From contig NZ_JAQITE010000019.1 of assembly GCF_028618595.1 (NCBI RefSeq), forward strand, positions 1 to 38,462: 38,462 bases of DNA, written 5' to 3'. Below are positions 8,272 through 17,557 of the stretch, one piece after another (positions within the stretch are counted from its first letter, which is position 1; each line of letters begins with the position of its first letter). Below the pieces are notes generated by a model. That model was not told where the DNA came from and made no database searches. It saw nothing but the letters and a program-made list of their open reading frames with translations. Both the position numbers and the translations under genes were made by a program. The DNA comes from Bartonella sp. AU18XJBT. GTDB lineage: Bacteria; Pseudomonadota; Alphaproteobacteria; Rhizobiales; Rhizobiaceae.

Positions 8272-10364
8272 TATCATTTTTCACTTTTCAGCCTTTTTTA
8301 CCACTCATTTGGATTCTATTCTTAAGTGGAATATCGATTATTTTTGTCGTTGTTGGTCTTGTTACGCAACGTCAAGGTTCTTTGTTTCGTCTGATGACAT
8401 TAAGCGCCCTCATCCTTGCTTTGCTCAATCCAATGGTCATAAGAGAGCAGCGCGAACCACTTAAAAGCACTGTAGGAATTGTCATTGATCGCAGCAAAAG
8501 CCAAACATTTGGAACACGTACAAACGACAGTGATGTAGCGCGCGCGCGATTAACTCAAGCATTGGCACACTATCCACAATTTGAACCACGCTTTATTGAA
8601 GCTGGAAAACTTGCTGATAATCAGTATGCGCCCTCAACGAATTTGTTTGATGCTTTAACACAAGCAGTATCTGATGTGCCACCCTCTCGTTATGCAGGAA
8701 CCATTTTTATCACCGATGGACAAGTACATGACATTCCGGACCTATCAGACCTTCATCATGAAGCACCTCTCAATGCTCTTATTACAGGACACTCCGATGA
8801 ATTTGATCGCCAAATCAAGTTTATTTCTCCTCCACGCTTTGCCCTTGTCAACAAACCACAAACGCTCTCCATTTTGGTAGAAGATAAAGTCCCTGCCAAA
8901 AAAACAATACCGCAGAAAGCAAATATTACACTAAGCGTCAATGGACAAGACATTGGCCATTATTCTGTGACTCCTGGCGTGATTTTTCAAACTGAAATTA
9001 CCCTTCCTCATGCTGAAAAAAATATTATCCAAGTGATAACCGATCCACACAAAGGTGAACTAAGCTTTGAAAACAACCGCGCCATAACAATCATTGAAGG
9101 AATCAGAGAAAATTTACGCGTTCTTCTTATTTCAGGTGCTCCTTATAATGGAGAACGGACATGGCGAGACCTTTTGAAAGGTGACTCTAATATTGATCTT
9201 GTTCACTTTACTATTTTGCGTCCCCCCACCAAAGCAGATAATACGCCCTCAAGCCAATTATCCTTAGTGGTCTTTCCCACAAGAAAACTCTTTGTTGAAG
9301 AAATTAATAACTTTGATCTCATCATCCTTGATGGCTACCAGCACTCTACTGTTCTCCCCTTAATCTATTATGATTATATAGCCCAATATGTACAAAAGGG
9401 TGGTGCATTGTTGATGATAACAGGACCTGAATTTACCAAAAAAAACTCACTTGCGAAAACACCTTTAATAAGCATTCTACCGGCATTGCCCAATGGGACT
9501 ATTATTGAAAAACCTTTTCGCCCCACATTAACCAAAGAAGGTGAGCGCCATCCTGTCACAAAAGGTCTTGCAACACGTAACCTTCCCGCTTCTCAATGGG
9601 GACAATGGTTGCGACAAATTGCTATTCAAAACATAAATAACGGAATCGCCCTCATGAAAGGAGCCGATGAACAACCACTTTTACTTCTTTCGCATGTTGA
9701 TAAAGGACGTGTAGGCATGTTGCTCTCCGATGAAAGTTGGCTTTGGGCACGAGGTTTCGAAGGCGGCGGTCCTTATGCAGCTCTTTATCGTCGTATTGCC
9801 CATTGGCTCATGAAAGAACCAGAACTTGAGGAAGAAAAATTAAGTGCAATCAGCAGCCATCGTCATTTAACAATTCGCCGCCAAACTCTAAAAGACCATC
9901 CAGAACCCGCTGAAATAATCTTTCCGTCTGGAAAAAAAGAAAATATCACTCTCTCCAAAGAGCAAGAAGGTCTCTTCAGCACAACTGTGACCACTGATGA
10001 AACAGGGATTTTTACCATTAAAAATGGCGATTTAGCAATACTTTCTTCTGTAGGGATGCTCGATAATCTTGAATTGTTTGACTTAATTTCAACGCAAGAA
10101 AAACTAGCCCCCATTATTAAGCAAACCGGTGGTTACATCGGACGGTTACACCCTGAGGGAAAAGAAAACATTCATCTTCCTCCATTCAAGTTGATTCAAT
10201 CAAAAATAAGCCCGTCTTCTTCCCCAGCACATTCAATTGTTCTAAAAGAAGCGACAGAAACCCGTTTAATTAATACCTTTTATTTTTCGATATTTTCTGG
10301 TTTTTTGGCACTACTTGCTTGCCTTTTACTGTTGAGTAGCATGTGGTATCGTGAAAGCCGTTGA
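8268..10364 (+). CDS. Membrane protein with glutamine-amidotransferase-like domain
   Basis: A 698-residue protein, fourth in the MoxR operon. It has two N-terminal membrane segments (about 8-27 and 35-55) and one C-terminal segment (about 665-690), with a large periplasmic region between them. The region around GGALLMITGPEF (about residue 380) resembles the class I amidotransferase-like fold found in membrane proteins of Bat/MoxR clusters; I see no catalytic cysteine there. The start overlaps the preceding gene as ATGA, with an AAGAAGG ribosome site inside that gene. Function beyond membership of the complex is unknown. Confidence 0.75.
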   Translation: MISFFTFQPFLPLIWILFLSGISIIFVVVGLVTQRQGSLFRLMTLSALILALLNPMVIREQREPLKSTVGIVIDRSKSQTFGTRTNDSDVARARLTQALAHYPQFEPRFIEAGKLADNQYAPSTNLFDALTQAVSDVPPSRYAGTIFITDGQVHDIPDLSDLHHEAPLNALITGHSDEFDRQIKFISPPRFALVNKPQTLSILVEDKVPAKKTIPQKANITLSVNGQDIGHYSVTPGVIFQTEITLPHAEKNIIQVITDPHKGELSFENNRAITIIEGIRENLRVLLISGAPYNGERTWRDLLKGDSNIDLVHFTILRPPTKADNTPSSQLSLVVFPTRKLFVEEINNFDLIILDGYQHSTVLPLIYYDYIAQYVQKGGALLMITGPEFTKKNSLAKTPLISILPALPNGTIIEKPFRPTLTKEGERHPVTKGLATRNLPASQWGQWLRQIAIQNINNGIALMKGADEQPLLLLSHVDKGRVGMLLSDESWLWARGFEGGGPYAALYRRIAHWLMKEPELEEEKLSAISSHRHLTIRRQTLKDHPEPAEIIFPSGKKENITLSKEQEGLFSTTVTTDETGIFTIKNGDLAILSSVGMLDNLELFDLISTQEKLAPIIKQTGGYIGRLHPEGKENIHLPPFKLIQSKISPSSSPAHSIVLKEATETRLINTFYFSIFSGFLALLACLLLLSSMWYRESR

Positions 10365-10984
10365 AAAATCTGAAATTCCATATAATAATCTTAAAATTCA
10401 GCTTATCTTTTTGTGTATTTTCTTGTCTTTTACAATTAGATAAAAACATTGATCTATAATGATAATTTATCATTATTTCATATTGAGTCATTATTCCCTG
10501 TAGAATTTTGCTTCTTTGTAATACTTTCCATATTAAATCAATTAAAATCGCTCTCTTGCACATCATTAAAAGAGGTCTGCATGAATAAACACCATTGAAG
10601 AAAAGAGTGAAATACCTCTTATGAATCCTCTTAAAGCAAGAATTTTCATAAAATTGAGGGAATAGTATGATGTTTTTTATTTGTGCCTTGTATAAGCGTA
10701 GAGATGACAGTGTACAGTAAGCCCTATATACTTCACAGAAGCTTTTCCATTATAGCATCAAATACCGCGTCGTGAAATTAGCTCAAACACATTGAGAAAT
10801 GTTTTTTTACAAATATGTGAATGTGCAATACAATGATACTTTATTGGGGATATTCTATTTGGAACATTCAGCTTGAGACATTCTGTTTTGCAAGCTAATT
10901 TTCATTTCACAATCTTTCTTGCTTTTAAGCACTAACTTATCTTATGTTTATTCTTTAAATCGTTTTAATACTCTACGAGATTCT
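10365..10984. other. Intergenic stretch after the MoxR operon
   Basis: No gene that I can support. A 17-codon frame at 10667-10720 follows GAGGG but is too short to judge. No clear terminator hairpin or tRNA was found. The 66 bases before 10985 are open in the frame of the next gene, but I treat them as untranslated. Confidence 0.5.
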
Positions 10985-11869
10985 ATGTTTTATCTTGCCC
11001 ATATATCGGATGTACATCTTTCACCTCTCCCGCAACCTTCCCTTTTTGAACTTTCTGGAAAACGTCTTACCGGTTATCTGAATTGGCAAAAAAAACGTAA
11101 GAGTCAAATGGCAACAAATGTCCTAGAAACTTTAATAGATGCCTTGAACAAAACAAAACCTGATCATCTTGTGATCTCCGGTGATCTTGTGAATCTTGCT
11201 CTCGATAAGGAATTTGTACAAGCTCATCGTTGGCTACTTAACTTAGGAAAACCCCAAGATATTTCCTTGACATTTGGAAATCATGACGCTTATGTCCGCG
11301 GCGCTTTCCAAAAAGCATGCACTTTCTTTAAACCTTGGATCACAGGTGACGTCCCTCAAAAAAGAGCCTTTCCTTATATGCGCATTCGCAAAGATGTTGC
11401 CATCATAGCAGCTTCTTCAGCCATTGCAACACCACCTTTTCAAGCTTCTGGTTATTTTGGTAAAATGCAAGCGCAAACTTTACCGCTCTTTTTAAAGGAA
11501 GCAGCACAGCGCAACCTTTTTCGTGTCGTCATGATTCACCACCCCCCCTTTCCCAAGGCAACGTCTTGGCATAAAAAACTATGGGATATAAAACGTTTTC
11601 TAGACATTATCAAATATCACGGTTGCGAACTTATTCTTCACGGACATACTCATTTACCCACATTGAATTACATTGAAGGACCAATTAAAAAAATTCCTAT
11701 TGTTGGTGTTCCTTCCGCATCACAAGCTTTTGGTGATAAAAAACCACCCGCAGGCTTTAATTTATTTTCCATTGAACGCTTACAAAATCAATGGCACTGC
11801 CAATTGCAACGTTATAGCATTATCAACCCCAAAAACGAGATTGCATGTACTGAAACAATCAATCTTTAA
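10985..11869 (+). CDS. Calcineurin-like metallophosphoesterase
   Basis: A 294-residue binuclear-metal phosphoesterase. All five family motifs are present: HISDVHL (D9, H11), SGDLVN (D67), FGNHDA (N99, H100), MIHHPPFP, and LHGHTHLP near residues 218-225. No signal peptide is visible, so the enzyme is probably cytoplasmic. The substrate cannot be told from sequence; relatives include cyclic-nucleotide and UDP-diacylglucosamine hydrolases. The ATG at 10985 was chosen because ISDVHL normally lies within ten residues of the start and a GAGA site precedes it; the frame is open to a TTG at 10919. It is not in an operon. Confidence 0.85.
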   Translation: MFYLAHISDVHLSPLPQPSLFELSGKRLTGYLNWQKKRKSQMATNVLETLIDALNKTKPDHLVISGDLVNLALDKEFVQAHRWLLNLGKPQDISLTFGNHDAYVRGAFQKACTFFKPWITGDVPQKRAFPYMRIRKDVAIIAASSAIATPPFQASGYFGKMQAQTLPLFLKEAAQRNLFRVVMIHHPPFPKATSWHKKLWDIKRFLDIIKYHGCELILHGHTHLPTLNYIEGPIKKIPIVGVPSASQAFGDKKPPAGFNLFSIERLQNQWHCQLQRYSIINPKNEIACTETINL

Positions 11870-12006
11870 ACACCTTCATAGTTGCCAAAAAAAAACAAAA
11901 ACGAAAATATTTTTATTTCACATCCCTTTGGAAATCATAATTCTTATTTCCCTTTTTCTCCTTAAAAGACAAAGTTTTACCTTCTCTGTCGATAAATCAA
12001 TTTTTC

Positions 12007-12213
12007 TCAGAGAGTTCCATCTGCTACCTCACTTATGTAACTGGCTTTACAAACTCATCGGTTTACTTCCTTCCCGTCCTGAAGTCCGAAAATTTCTACC
12101 ACATCTGATTTATAAATAATCCGGATTCTTGTCGCACGGGTTCCAGCTGCTAATTGCGCATGTGATTTACTTCACAAAGCTCTACAAATAAACCCTGCTT
12201 TGAATTTCATCAT
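12007..12213 (-). pseudogene. Possible decayed small gene with strong ribosome site
   Basis: A very good Shine-Dalgarno GGAGGAG (12217-12223) precedes two ATG codons (12213 and 12210). The frame starts MMKFKAGFICRAL, meets a TGA, and continues open for 38 codons with protein-like composition (HAQLAAGTRATRIRII, then YKSDVVEIFGLQDGKEVNR) before another TGA. This looks like the remains of a short gene, but I do not recognise the family. The strong ribosome site without a long frame is seen directly; decay is inference. Confidence 0.3.
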
Positions 12214-13200
12214 ACACTCCTCCAAAAGCATCTAATGCGTAAAATGCTTATACCACTACAGTGATGATATTTTATAGAATAATAGAGAAGCTCATTCAGC
12301 TTCTATACCTGAAAATAGATGACTAAAACAGCCCAATAATAACTAAAGTATATAATTTCAATAACCCAATCTACTTGTGATTCATAAACAAATGATGTTG
12401 ATTGATTTATCGTAAATAGATTTGAAATGATCCACGACTATTTCACTCGACATTTATTATCATACATTTAAAATATTTATAAAAATAATAGATTCTATTT
12501 CGATAACTGTCATAGGTAATAATGTTTTTATGTCTCGATAAATTCATAATTTTCTATCTATTTTTTCCTATAAATCACTTTATAATATCACACAAAATAT
12601 CTAGTAATGAAAATTATAATATGAATTATTATTATTGAGTTATATTGCGGAGGTGGTTTTACGTGCTTTAGAGTTTTTTTGTTATTAAATAAAATATTTT
12701 ATGATAACGAAAAACAGAAAAGTCGATTGTATGAGAGGTCTTTCAAATAAAACAAAACGCCATTAAATTGCCAATTCATGTGTTGATTTTAAAAAGCATC
12801 TTTTACAGCACCAAACCCATTTCCCGACGGCACCTATAAATGATGTAATGATAAGTTCATTTAGCAGCACCATCTTTACGTTTATGAAAAAGCAAGCTAA
12901 TATCAAATCTCATACTGTGCCAATCCCCAAGTAGCGACAGCCTTTGGCATTTGAGATGATTCATAAGAAGCATTTTATTTTTTCTTTAATGTTTTTTATC
13001 TCACGACTCTCCATCCTTTTGACGTGCAAAAGACGCGGTTTTGATTGATTCAATCATGGTATAGGTTTAAAATGAAGAAATCTTATAATACTTGGGGCTC
13101 TCACTCAACATGAAAAAAGTAAATTATATTTATAAATCAAAGTGTTGTTCGAATAAAACAGTAGCTCTTTTGAGTGAAGAATATTTTCCAGCATATATCT

Positions 13201-13235
13201 GAAAAATAAAAGCCTCACTCGAAAATGAGACTTTT
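13201..13235 (-). terminator. Rho-independent terminator of the porin gene
   Basis: On the minus strand AAAAGTCTCA and TGAGGCTTTT form a ten-pair stem (one G-U pair) around an eight-base loop, and TATTTTTC follows. It starts about 20 bases after the stop codon at 13258. This is a textbook intrinsic terminator. Confidence 0.85.
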
Positions 13236-13257
13236 GAATTTTTAATTCTGCAAAAAA

Positions 13258-14082
13258 TTAAAATTTATAAGCTACACCCACCCGGAAATCGTTTGTCTTG
13301 TAGCTCATTTCAAATTTATCATGCACGAACTTCTTCTTGCCAAAATCTGAATAACGATATTCTGCACGCACAATAATATTATCAGTCATTGCAAAATCAA
13401 CACCACCTCCAAGGGTATAACCAATCATAGTCTTTTTCTCATCATGCAACCAATCAGAAGAATCAACCTCTCCATTTTTGCTATCAGAAACTAACCCAAA
13501 AATATTCTGAAGCTGCGTATAAGCAATTCCTCCAGAAACATACGGCATCACACGCTCAATCGCAAAACCAACTCTCACCCGCGTAGCACCAGCCCATTTT
13601 TGTTTTAAAGTATGACGTACAGCTTTAATAGGTGTTGTCGGATCCTCCTCATGCAAATCTCTTGTTAGACTTTTTTCTTCTATAGGTTTTGGTTTTTCTT
13701 CCGTTGGACTTTTTTTCGGTAGAGTGACATCTTTAGAATCCTTTTTCCCAGACCACATAATATCTGTATCAATACCTATAATAAAACTATTATCGATATC
13801 AATATTGGAACCTGCGTAAACTCCCCCAATAAAACCAGAAAGTTTAGGTAAATTCTCCTTTCCAACTGGATTCCATATCCTTGTCTCATCTTTTAAATAA
13901 CTTGCAGTTGTTTTACCTGAAAAGTTACCAATCTGTCCTCCAAGATAAAATCCTGTCCAAGAAAAAGCATGCCCTGCAATAACAGGAACAGGCTGTTCAG
14001 GAATAACAATATCTGACGCCTGTACTACAGAAATTGAAATTAAAGAAAATATAGATGTTGAGACTAAATACTTTGTAATCAT
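13258..14082 (-). CDS. Hemin-binding-type outer membrane porin (Omp25/31 family)
   Basis: A 274-residue outer membrane beta-barrel of the Omp25/31 family, which in Bartonella includes the hemin-binding proteins HbpA-E (Pap31). A signal peptide ends at VVQA/SD (about residues 22-23). The hallmark FSWTGFYLGGQIG follows near 41-53, and the chain ends in AYKF with the terminal aromatic residue needed for barrel assembly. A charged, proline- and lysine-rich insert (about 118-150) probably forms a surface loop. The ATG at 14082 is supported by AGGGGAG; an ATG 30 bases upstream is less likely. It is a single-gene unit with its own promoter and terminator. Haem binding is inferred from the family; which Hbp paralogue it is cannot be told. 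Confidence 0.8.
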   Translation of the reverse strand: MITKYLVSTSIFSLISISVVQASDIVIPEQPVPVIAGHAFSWTGFYLGGQIGNFSGKTTASYLKDETRIWNPVGKENLPKLSGFIGGVYAGSNIDIDNSFIIGIDTDIMWSGKKDSKDVTLPKKSPTEEKPKPIEEKSLTRDLHEEDPTTPIKAVRHTLKQKWAGATRVRVGFAIERVMPYVSGGIAYTQLQNIFGLVSDSKNGEVDSSDWLHDEKKTMIGYTLGGGVDFAMTDNIIVRAEYRYSDFGKKKFVHDKFEMSYKTNDFRVGVAYKF

Positions 14083-14117
14083 AATTGCTCCCCTAAAGCT
14101 AATGTGATACATAAATA

Positions 14118-14145
14118 ATAATAAATCGTTTCACACTTTTTTCAA
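14118..14145 (-). promoter_or_regulatory. Promoter of the porin gene
   Basis: Reading the minus strand, TTGAAA (14145-14140) and TATTAT (14123-14118) are separated by 16 bases, and the gene starts about 35 bases further on. Haem and iron control through Irr is known for Bartonella hbp genes, but I could not identify an operator with confidence. Confidence 0.5.
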
Positions 14146-14534
14146 AAAATCTATAGAAAAAATGATACAGTTTAAAAATTTAAATTAGTTTTAAATAAAT
14201 TATTTAAATATTATTTACAATCTCCTAAAAATATTAATCTATACTAGCTTTTATAGCTTCATATTGATCATTATTATCTAGAATTATATAAATAATTATA
14301 ATGTCAGTTTTTTTTGAAAAAATGAGATAAGGCTCATAAAGAATATGATTCACAAAATTAATCACTCATCGCTTTTTATATAAAGAATGACACCTAGAAT
14401 AGAGATTTTTTATCACACTTGAAAAACTCGTAGAGAACTTCACTCTAACTCTCTCAAACGTGTAATGAAATAAAAGACAAAAATTAATATATAAAAATGG
14501 AATTAATAATTTTTATTATTCTTATAAAATTATT
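14146..14534. other. Intergenic stretch between glnE and the porin gene
   Basis: AT-rich, with no open frame of interest. No strong terminator is visible after glnE. It presumably includes the upstream control region of the porin gene. Confidence 0.5.
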
Positions 14535-17480
14535 TTAATGTTCCATGATTTTTGTAAAAACTGAACAGACCAATTGCCCAGTTTCTGCAATTAATTTTTC
14601 AACTCGAAGCAAATCAGGTTCCCCAACACTATTTAACAAAAGGTCACTTAATCCAGGTGGCATGTCATTGGGATCAAGAGAATCATTTAAGCAAAGCCGT
14701 ATAATTTGACTCAAATTTGTATAAAGATAATAAGCATAACGTAAATCAGCAATACATGACTGATTAAGAAAACTGTTTGGTAAGTGATCTAAAATATCCG
14801 CTGTCGTCGCTCCAATTTGAAACTCAATGACATGCGTAATAAGAGAAAATTGAGCAATAAACTCCAAATCCATAATGCCACCAGACATCGTTTTTAAATC
14901 CCATTGATTTTTTGGCGGCTTTTCTTTTGCAATCAAGGAACGCATTTCACATACTTCTTTTGCAACTTCCTTCTTATCACGAGAAATAGCAATAATTGCA
15001 CACACTTCATTTTCTAGCTTTTGTAAAAAATCAGGATCTCCTACAATGCCTCGAGCCCTTGTTAAAGCAAGATATTCCCATATCCATGCTTCTTGGCGAT
15101 AATATTTTTTAAAAAATGGAAAAGAAACAGCAACAGGTCCTTTATTGCCTAACGGCCGTAACCTTAAATCAACAACATAAAGAACACCTTGGCTTGTAAG
15201 AGTGGATAAAGCAGAAACGAGGCGCTGTGCTAAACGCGTATAATATTGAGAGATATAAAGAGGCTTTTCTCCATCAGATATTTCTGCGTCATCATCGTGC
15301 TCATAAAGAAAAACGAGGTCAACATCGGAATCTGCCGTTAATTCGCGACTTCCAAGCTTCCCCATACCCAATATGCCAACACGCCCCCCTTTAACACTAC
15401 CATGAAGACGAGAAAATTCCTCTTGAACGGCAGCAAGTGTTTTTTTAATCATAAGATCAGCAAGCGCAGTAAAAGCAAAACCCGCTCTTTCTCCTGTAAT
15501 TGCACCATTCAAAATTCGAATGCCAATCAAAAAACGTTGTTCATCTGCAAAAATTCTTAAATGGTCGAGAATTTCCTCATAAGGAAGAACATTTTCAAGA
15601 AAATATTCAAGCCGTTTTTCTAAATACGTTTTTGTTGGTAATTCTGAAAGAATATTCGGATCTAACATTCCATCAAAAACATGGGATCTGCGTGTAATAA
15701 TTTCTGCAAGACGTGGAGCAGCACCCATGATCAGGACAAGCATATCCAAAAGAGAGGGATTAGACTGCAAAAGACTAAAAAGCTGAATTCCTGAAGGTAA
15801 GCCCTGTAAAAAACTATCAAAACGCAACATCGCCTCATCAGCTCGTTTTGTCCCACCAAAAGCTTTCAAAAGAGCTGGTGTTAATTCCGTTAATCTCTCG
15901 CGTGCTTCGGCTGATTGCGTTGCTTTATAACGACCACAATGGAGGGTGCGCATAATGCGACAAATATCACTTGCTCTTTCAAAGCCTAAACGGCTTAACG
16001 TTATTAATGTCTCCGGATCATCCTCTTCACCTGTAAAAACTAAATTACCAATTTCTAAACCAAGCTCTTGCTCATTCTCAAACAGTGCTGCATAATGCTT
16101 TTCAATAACATGAAGTGTTTTTAATAAATCACGGATAAAGCTGCTACTGTCTTGATAACCCATTAAATAGGCAACACTCGTAAATTGAGCAATATCATTT
16201 GGAAGAAGATGTGTTTGTTCATCGAAAAGCATTTGAATACGATGCTCCACATTTCGAAGAAACGCATAACTTTTTATAAGGCTATTTTTCGTTTTCTCAC
16301 TGATCCAACCAAGCGTGTGAAGTTCTGCTAACATTGCAACTGTTTGACGTCCACGTAATTGAGGGAAACGCCCACCAGCAATGAGCTGTTGTGTCTGAAC
16401 AAAAAACTCAATCTCACGAATACCACCACGACCTAACTTTATATTATGCCCATAAGCTGCAATTTGACCGTAATTTTTATGCGCATGAATTTGACGTTTG
16501 ATCGAATGAATATCAGCAATAGCAGCGTAATCTAAATATTTCCGCCACATATAGGGAAAAAGCTCTTTAAGAAAGTTAAAACCTGCCCTCTTATCGCCAG
16601 CAACTGGACGTGCTTTAATCATGGCTGCTCGTTCCCAATTTTGTCCACGCCCTTCGTAATACCGTAAGGCAGTCCTTACTGGTAAGGCTAAAGGGGTTGA
16701 TCCTGGATCTGGACGAAGCCGAAAATCAAGACGAAAAACATATCCTTCCGCAGTGCGTTCTTGAATGATACGGATTAATCGGCGTACCATTTTAGAAAAT
16801 ACGTCAACACTTTCAGAAAGATTACCAATATGAGGTGATGCTTCATCAATGAAAACAATAAGATCAATATCAGAAGAATAATTAAGTTCCCCTGCTCCTA
16901 ACTTTCCCATTCCTAAAATAATTAAACCACAGTCTTTTTCTGGATTCTCACGGCTTAATAAATTGATCTTACCATGATCATGCGCTTCTCTTAATAGAAA
17001 ACGCAGCGCTACACTTAATGCTGCTTCGCCCAAACATGTCAACCAAGCACATGAAACTTCGTAAGTAAAAACACCACTCAAATCAGCTAAAGCGATGAGA
17101 ACATGCGCTTCTCGTTTTTTGCGCCTCAAAGCAGCCATCAATGAAGTTTCATTTATAGATTTATCCTTATCAATAGCCGTAATATCATCTATAATTTCGT
17201 TCAGCCTTGTTTCTATATCAACATTTAATAAAGCACTAAGATATGATGGATTGGCAATTAAAACCTCACGCAAAAAAGGAGATAAGGTCATAACCGAACG
17301 GATAAAATCAATCTGCGTTCCACTCTCTGAAATAAGGGAAACAAGCGATTCTAAACCTTCTTTTCTTGCTTGTTCTTCCAAGTCTTTTAACCATTGGGAA
17401 CCACTTTTATCGAGAGGGCATAAAGGGAGAAGCTGTGTTTTTAAAAAAGCTTGTTTCGTCTGCGCTCCCTTGAAAAGCAT
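14535..17480 (-). CDS. glnE: Glutamine synthetase adenylyltransferase/deadenylase
   Basis: Bifunctional enzyme that adenylylates and de-adenylylates glutamine synthetase under control of PII protein, setting ammonium assimilation. Both nucleotidyltransferase domains are visible. The N-terminal deadenylylating domain has GMGKLGAGELNYSSDIDLIV (about 190-209; D204, D206). The C-terminal adenylylating domain, near residue 700, has GMGKLGSRELTADSDVDLVF. The 981-residue length is full size. The ATG is preceded by AAAGGAAAG. It is the last gene of a run in the same direction (degP, regulator, kinase, glnE), separated by 77 bases from the kinase; co-transcription is plausible but not proven. Confidence 0.95.
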   Translation of the reverse strand: MLFKGAQTKQAFLKTQLLPLCPLDKSGSQWLKDLEEQARKEGLESLVSLISESGTQIDFIRSVMTLSPFLREVLIANPSYLSALLNVDIETRLNEIIDDITAIDKDKSINETSLMAALRRKKREAHVLIALADLSGVFTYEVSCAWLTCLGEAALSVALRFLLREAHDHGKINLLSRENPEKDCGLIILGMGKLGAGELNYSSDIDLIVFIDEASPHIGNLSESVDVFSKMVRRLIRIIQERTAEGYVFRLDFRLRPDPGSTPLALPVRTALRYYEGRGQNWERAAMIKARPVAGDKRAGFNFLKELFPYMWRKYLDYAAIADIHSIKRQIHAHKNYGQIAAYGHNIKLGRGGIREIEFFVQTQQLIAGGRFPQLRGRQTVAMLAELHTLGWISEKTKNSLIKSYAFLRNVEHRIQMLFDEQTHLLPNDIAQFTSVAYLMGYQDSSSFIRDLLKTLHVIEKHYAALFENEQELGLEIGNLVFTGEEDDPETLITLSRLGFERASDICRIMRTLHCGRYKATQSAEARERLTELTPALLKAFGGTKRADEAMLRFDSFLQGLPSGIQLFSLLQSNPSLLDMLVLIMGAAPRLAEIITRRSHVFDGMLDPNILSELPTKTYLEKRLEYFLENVLPYEEILDHLRIFADEQRFLIGIRILNGAITGERAGFAFTALADLMIKKTLAAVQEEFSRLHGSVKGGRVGILGMGKLGSRELTADSDVDLVFLYEHDDDAEISDGEKPLYISQYYTRLAQRLVSALSTLTSQGVLYVVDLRLRPLGNKGPVAVSFPFFKKYYRQEAWIWEYLALTRARGIVGDPDFLQKLENEVCAIIAISRDKKEVAKEVCEMRSLIAKEKPPKNQWDLKTMSGGIMDLEFIAQFSLITHVIEFQIGATTADILDHLPNSFLNQSCIADLRYAYYLYTNLSQIIRLCLNDSLDPNDMPPGLSDLLLNSVGEPDLLRVEKLIAETGQLVCSVFTKIMEH

Positions 17481-17557
17481 TTTGCTTTCCTTTCTATTGC
17501 TTTATACTTTTAAAACAGTTGTTACGTATGAAAAGAGAAAAGTGAAGAAAAATATCT

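Larger units (their letters stand above)
11870..13257. other. Long region without an intact gene
   Basis: About 1.4 kb with no intact gene I can recognise. It holds a possible decayed short gene on the minus strand (12007-12213). Around 12840-12960 on the minus strand there are a few very short overlapping frames, such as one starting MRFDISLLFHKRKDG, that look like coding remnants without known identity. The terminator of the outer membrane protein gene is at 13201-13235. No tRNA-like sequence was seen. Confidence 0.5.

Noticed and set aside
11673-12119. A 148-codon frame on the plus strand overlapping the phosphoesterase end
   Set aside because: Most of it is a shifted frame of the phosphoesterase gene, and the rest shows no family features or ribosome site.
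11870-13257. tRNA genes or an attachment site in the long gap
   Set aside because: No T-loop (GGTTCGAATCC-like) sequence or cloverleaf was found.
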